Below, piece after piece: positions 62,495 through 64,000 of a stretch of 64,000 nucleotides of DNA. The notes beneath the pieces were generated by a model, which saw only the letters and a program-made list of their open reading frames with translations, did no database searches and was not told where the DNA came from. The position numbers and the translations under genes were made by a program. Position 1 is the first letter of the stretch. Every line of letters begins with the position of its first letter. The DNA lies in NCBI RefSeq assembly GCF_000397205.1, contig NC_021237.1:1427001-1491000 (forward strand), written 5' to 3'. The stretch comes from Pseudomonas protegens CHA0. GTDB lineage: Bacteria > Pseudomonadota > Gammaproteobacteria > Pseudomonadales > Pseudomonadaceae.

Positions 62495-64000
62495 TTAATA
62501 CGCGGTCTTGCCTGTGTGACTGTTGAGCGAGATGACCCGGGTCTTGCCGATACGGTGGCGGTAGATTTCCCGCAGGTACTTGATGGCCTTCTTCACGCAA
62601 TCCCGGGACAGGCGGATGTCGTTGATCGAGACGAACTTGTCCTTGTCGTTGATCAGCTCGCGGTACTTCTTCTCGTACATCGGCTTGATCGCATACCAGT
62701 TGGTGTCGAGGATCTTCGCCGGGTTCTCGAATTCGTTGAGCAGATCGTCGATGCGGTCTTCATCGAACTGGTCACTGACGATGAAATCCAGCACCGAGTT
62801 GTCCAGGGTGTCGTCGAAGCGGTACGGATTGCGCGCAAAGCAACGCTTGATAAAGGCCACGATCAGGGTCAGGAAGTCATCCGACAGGCACGGGCTCTTG
62901 GCGATCAGGGTGGTCAGCGACAGGTTGGCCGAAGCGCCGATCACCAGCGCATAGCGCTTGAGGGTGGTGTTGGGGAACAGGCTGTTGAGGTGGGTCTTGA
63001 GCCGGTTCAGGTCCATGTAGGACAGCTTGTAGTCCTTGGGCAGGGACACGATCGATACCACCGACGAGCAGTTCTTGAAGAAGTGCAGGTCATGCAGCGC
63101 CGCGGCGTCATAACCCGAAGCCTTGTATTGCTCCAAGGCCGCGCGGTAGCGCTTGGACTCGATCGGCAGCAGGCTGATGCCCTCGATGGCCTGGGTCACC
63201 TTGTTGAAGTGCGGCAGATCGATGGAGCGGAAGAACAGGTCGTCGATGTTCAGGCGCTGGGGTTCTTTTTCGAACACCTTGAACTTGTCGCCGGTGGGCA
63301 CCGGCTGCTCCGGCACCACGGACTCGGCATAGGCGATCGCCACCGGGCCAGCCAGGCTCATGAACAGGTCGTTGGCATCCAGGCGGATGGTTTCGCCGAT
63401 GTCGATGCCGGCCCGCCGGAAGTAGTTCTGGTCGTAGTCGGTGGTCACCGCCTGGGCGGTGAGGATGTTGAAGATCTGCTGGGAGATGTACTGGTTGGCG
63501 TGCTTCTCCATGGCGTTGACGTCGATGTTCTGGATGTTGCCGTCATCGCTTTCTTCGGCGTAGCGCATGATGTCGTTGGAGATCAGCATCATCGCGTTCC
63601 AGGGGCGGATCCGTCCCATCACGCTGGCTTCGCTGCTGTCTTCATTGTCGAAGTTGTAGGAGAAGTCCCACTCTTCCGAAAGGTACTTGCACAGCAGGCG
63701 GCCGGCGTTGATGTGCAGCGCCTCGGACATTTCGCTGCGATGGTCCGAAATGTTCGGCAGCACGCAGATGCCGCTGGTGAAGATCGGCTCGAAGACGAAG
63801 GAGTGCCCGCTCTTGCTGTCGTGCTCGTCCATCGGTTTGGTGTCGAAGGTCTTGTTCATGTACGAGTACTGCTGGGCCAGGCCGAACTCCGAGGCCATGC
63901 CCGAACCGGTACCGCCGCCGGCACTGAAGATCGAGAAGTACAGGCGCGACTGGTTGGCCTTGATCCCGCAGGAGTCGATCAGGTACGAGTGGATCATCTT
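62495..64000 (-). CDS. Tubulin/FtsZ-like GTPase, N-terminus outside the window
   Basis: At least 501 codons are present up to the window edge; the true start lies beyond 64000, because the tubulin signature GGGTGSG (63899-63919) appears only 27 residues after the first in-window Met, whereas in FtsZ it comes after about 100 residues. Context around it (FSIFSAGGGTGSGMASEFGLAQQ) is the GTP-phosphate T4 loop. The rest is unlike FtsZ or alpha/beta tubulin; LNIDDLFFRSIDLPHFN (about residue 260) could be a T7-like catalytic loop. It has no Trp-rich membrane tail and ends in NSHTGKTAY. The partner genes are out of view. Confidence 0.75.
   Translation of the reverse strand, partial: KMIHSYLIDSCGIKANQSRLYFSIFSAGGGTGSGMASEFGLAQQYSYMNKTFDTKPMDEHDSKSGHSFVFEPIFTSGICVLPNISDHRSEMSEALHINAGRLLCKYLSEEWDFSYNFDNEDSSEASVMGRIRPWNAMMLISNDIMRYAEESDDGNIQNIDVNAMEKHANQYISQQIFNILTAQAVTTDYDQNYFRRAGIDIGETIRLDANDLFMSLAGPVAIAYAESVVPEQPVPTGDKFKVFEKEPQRLNIDDLFFRSIDLPHFNKVTQAIEGISLLPIESKRYRAALEQYKASGYDAAALHDLHFFKNCSSVVSIVSLPKDYKLSYMDLNRLKTHLNSLFPNTTLKRYALVIGASANLSLTTLIAKSPCLSDDFLTLIVAFIKRCFARNPYRFDDTLDNSVLDFIVSDQFDEDRIDDLLNEFENPAKILDTNWYAIKPMYEKKYRELINDKDKFVSINDIRLSRDCVKKAIKYLREIYRHRIGKTRVISLNSHTGKTAY

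Overview
The window is a contiguous stretch of chromosome from a Pseudomonas of the fluorescens/protegens/chlororaphis type. This rests on high GC content, recognisable Pseudomonas orthologues (erdR-dgkA, finR-fpr, rhlG, quiP, the PA1032-PA1053-like block, braCDEFG), Pseudomonas-type REP repeats (GTAGGAGCCGGCTTGCCGGCGAA-like, read in pieces) and a Pseudomonas DUF3077 gene. Coding density is high, I saw no frameshifted gene, insertion sequence, prophage or CRISPR array, and the gene content is mostly core.

Layout. 1-8.2 kb: response regulator erdR and dgkA; LysR regulator finR divergent from ferredoxin-NADP reductase fpr; then a leftward run of trmO, rhlG, a YehS/DUF1456 protein, an RsuA-family pseudouridine synthase whose catalytic Asp appears replaced, a GNAT and rimO. 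8.5-16 kb: kup; a DUF3077 gene with an elaborate structured leader; an mprF plus AcvB-like hydrolase pair for aminoacyl-phosphatidylglycerol; two initiator tRNA genes. 16-25 kb: SOS-boxed dinB, a lipoprotein gene and proS, ampG, an alkyltransferase-like protein, a DUF481 protein, a cold-shock gene, dcd and a tiny proline-rich protein with a ribosome-site-sequestering leader. 24.9-29 kb: an AotJQMOP-like basic amino-acid ABC transporter. 29.4-46.9 kb: quiP-like acylase, GST, cysteine hydrolase, a YchJ/SEC-C/LEA lipoprotein cluster, two OmpA-family lipoproteins, a collagen-like protein, SOS-boxed dinG, an agarase-like glycoside hydrolase, a family VIII-type esterase, pdxH and slyB. 46.9-53.9 kb: nhaA, a cysteine-synthase-fold enzyme, an FAD protein, a lipoprotein, and an SDR divergent from a LysR regulator.

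The two most interesting systems are near the right end. 53.9-56.4 kb holds a four-gene bufferin/Hvf-type RiPP operon (precursor BufA1 with four Cys, MNIO-family BufB, BufC, DoxX), likely a periplasmic copper-sequestering peptide pathway. After the complete braCDEFG branched-chain amino-acid transporter and a DUF2288 gene, the window is cut inside a gene whose product carries the tubulin/FtsZ signature GGGTGSG but is not FtsZ.

Recurring regulatory themes read directly from the DNA are: stem-loops sequestering Shine-Dalgarno sites, terminator-like hairpins after the binding-protein genes of both ABC transporters, REP elements whose GTAG supplies a gene's stop codon, and a 16-bp perfect palindrome upstream of braC.
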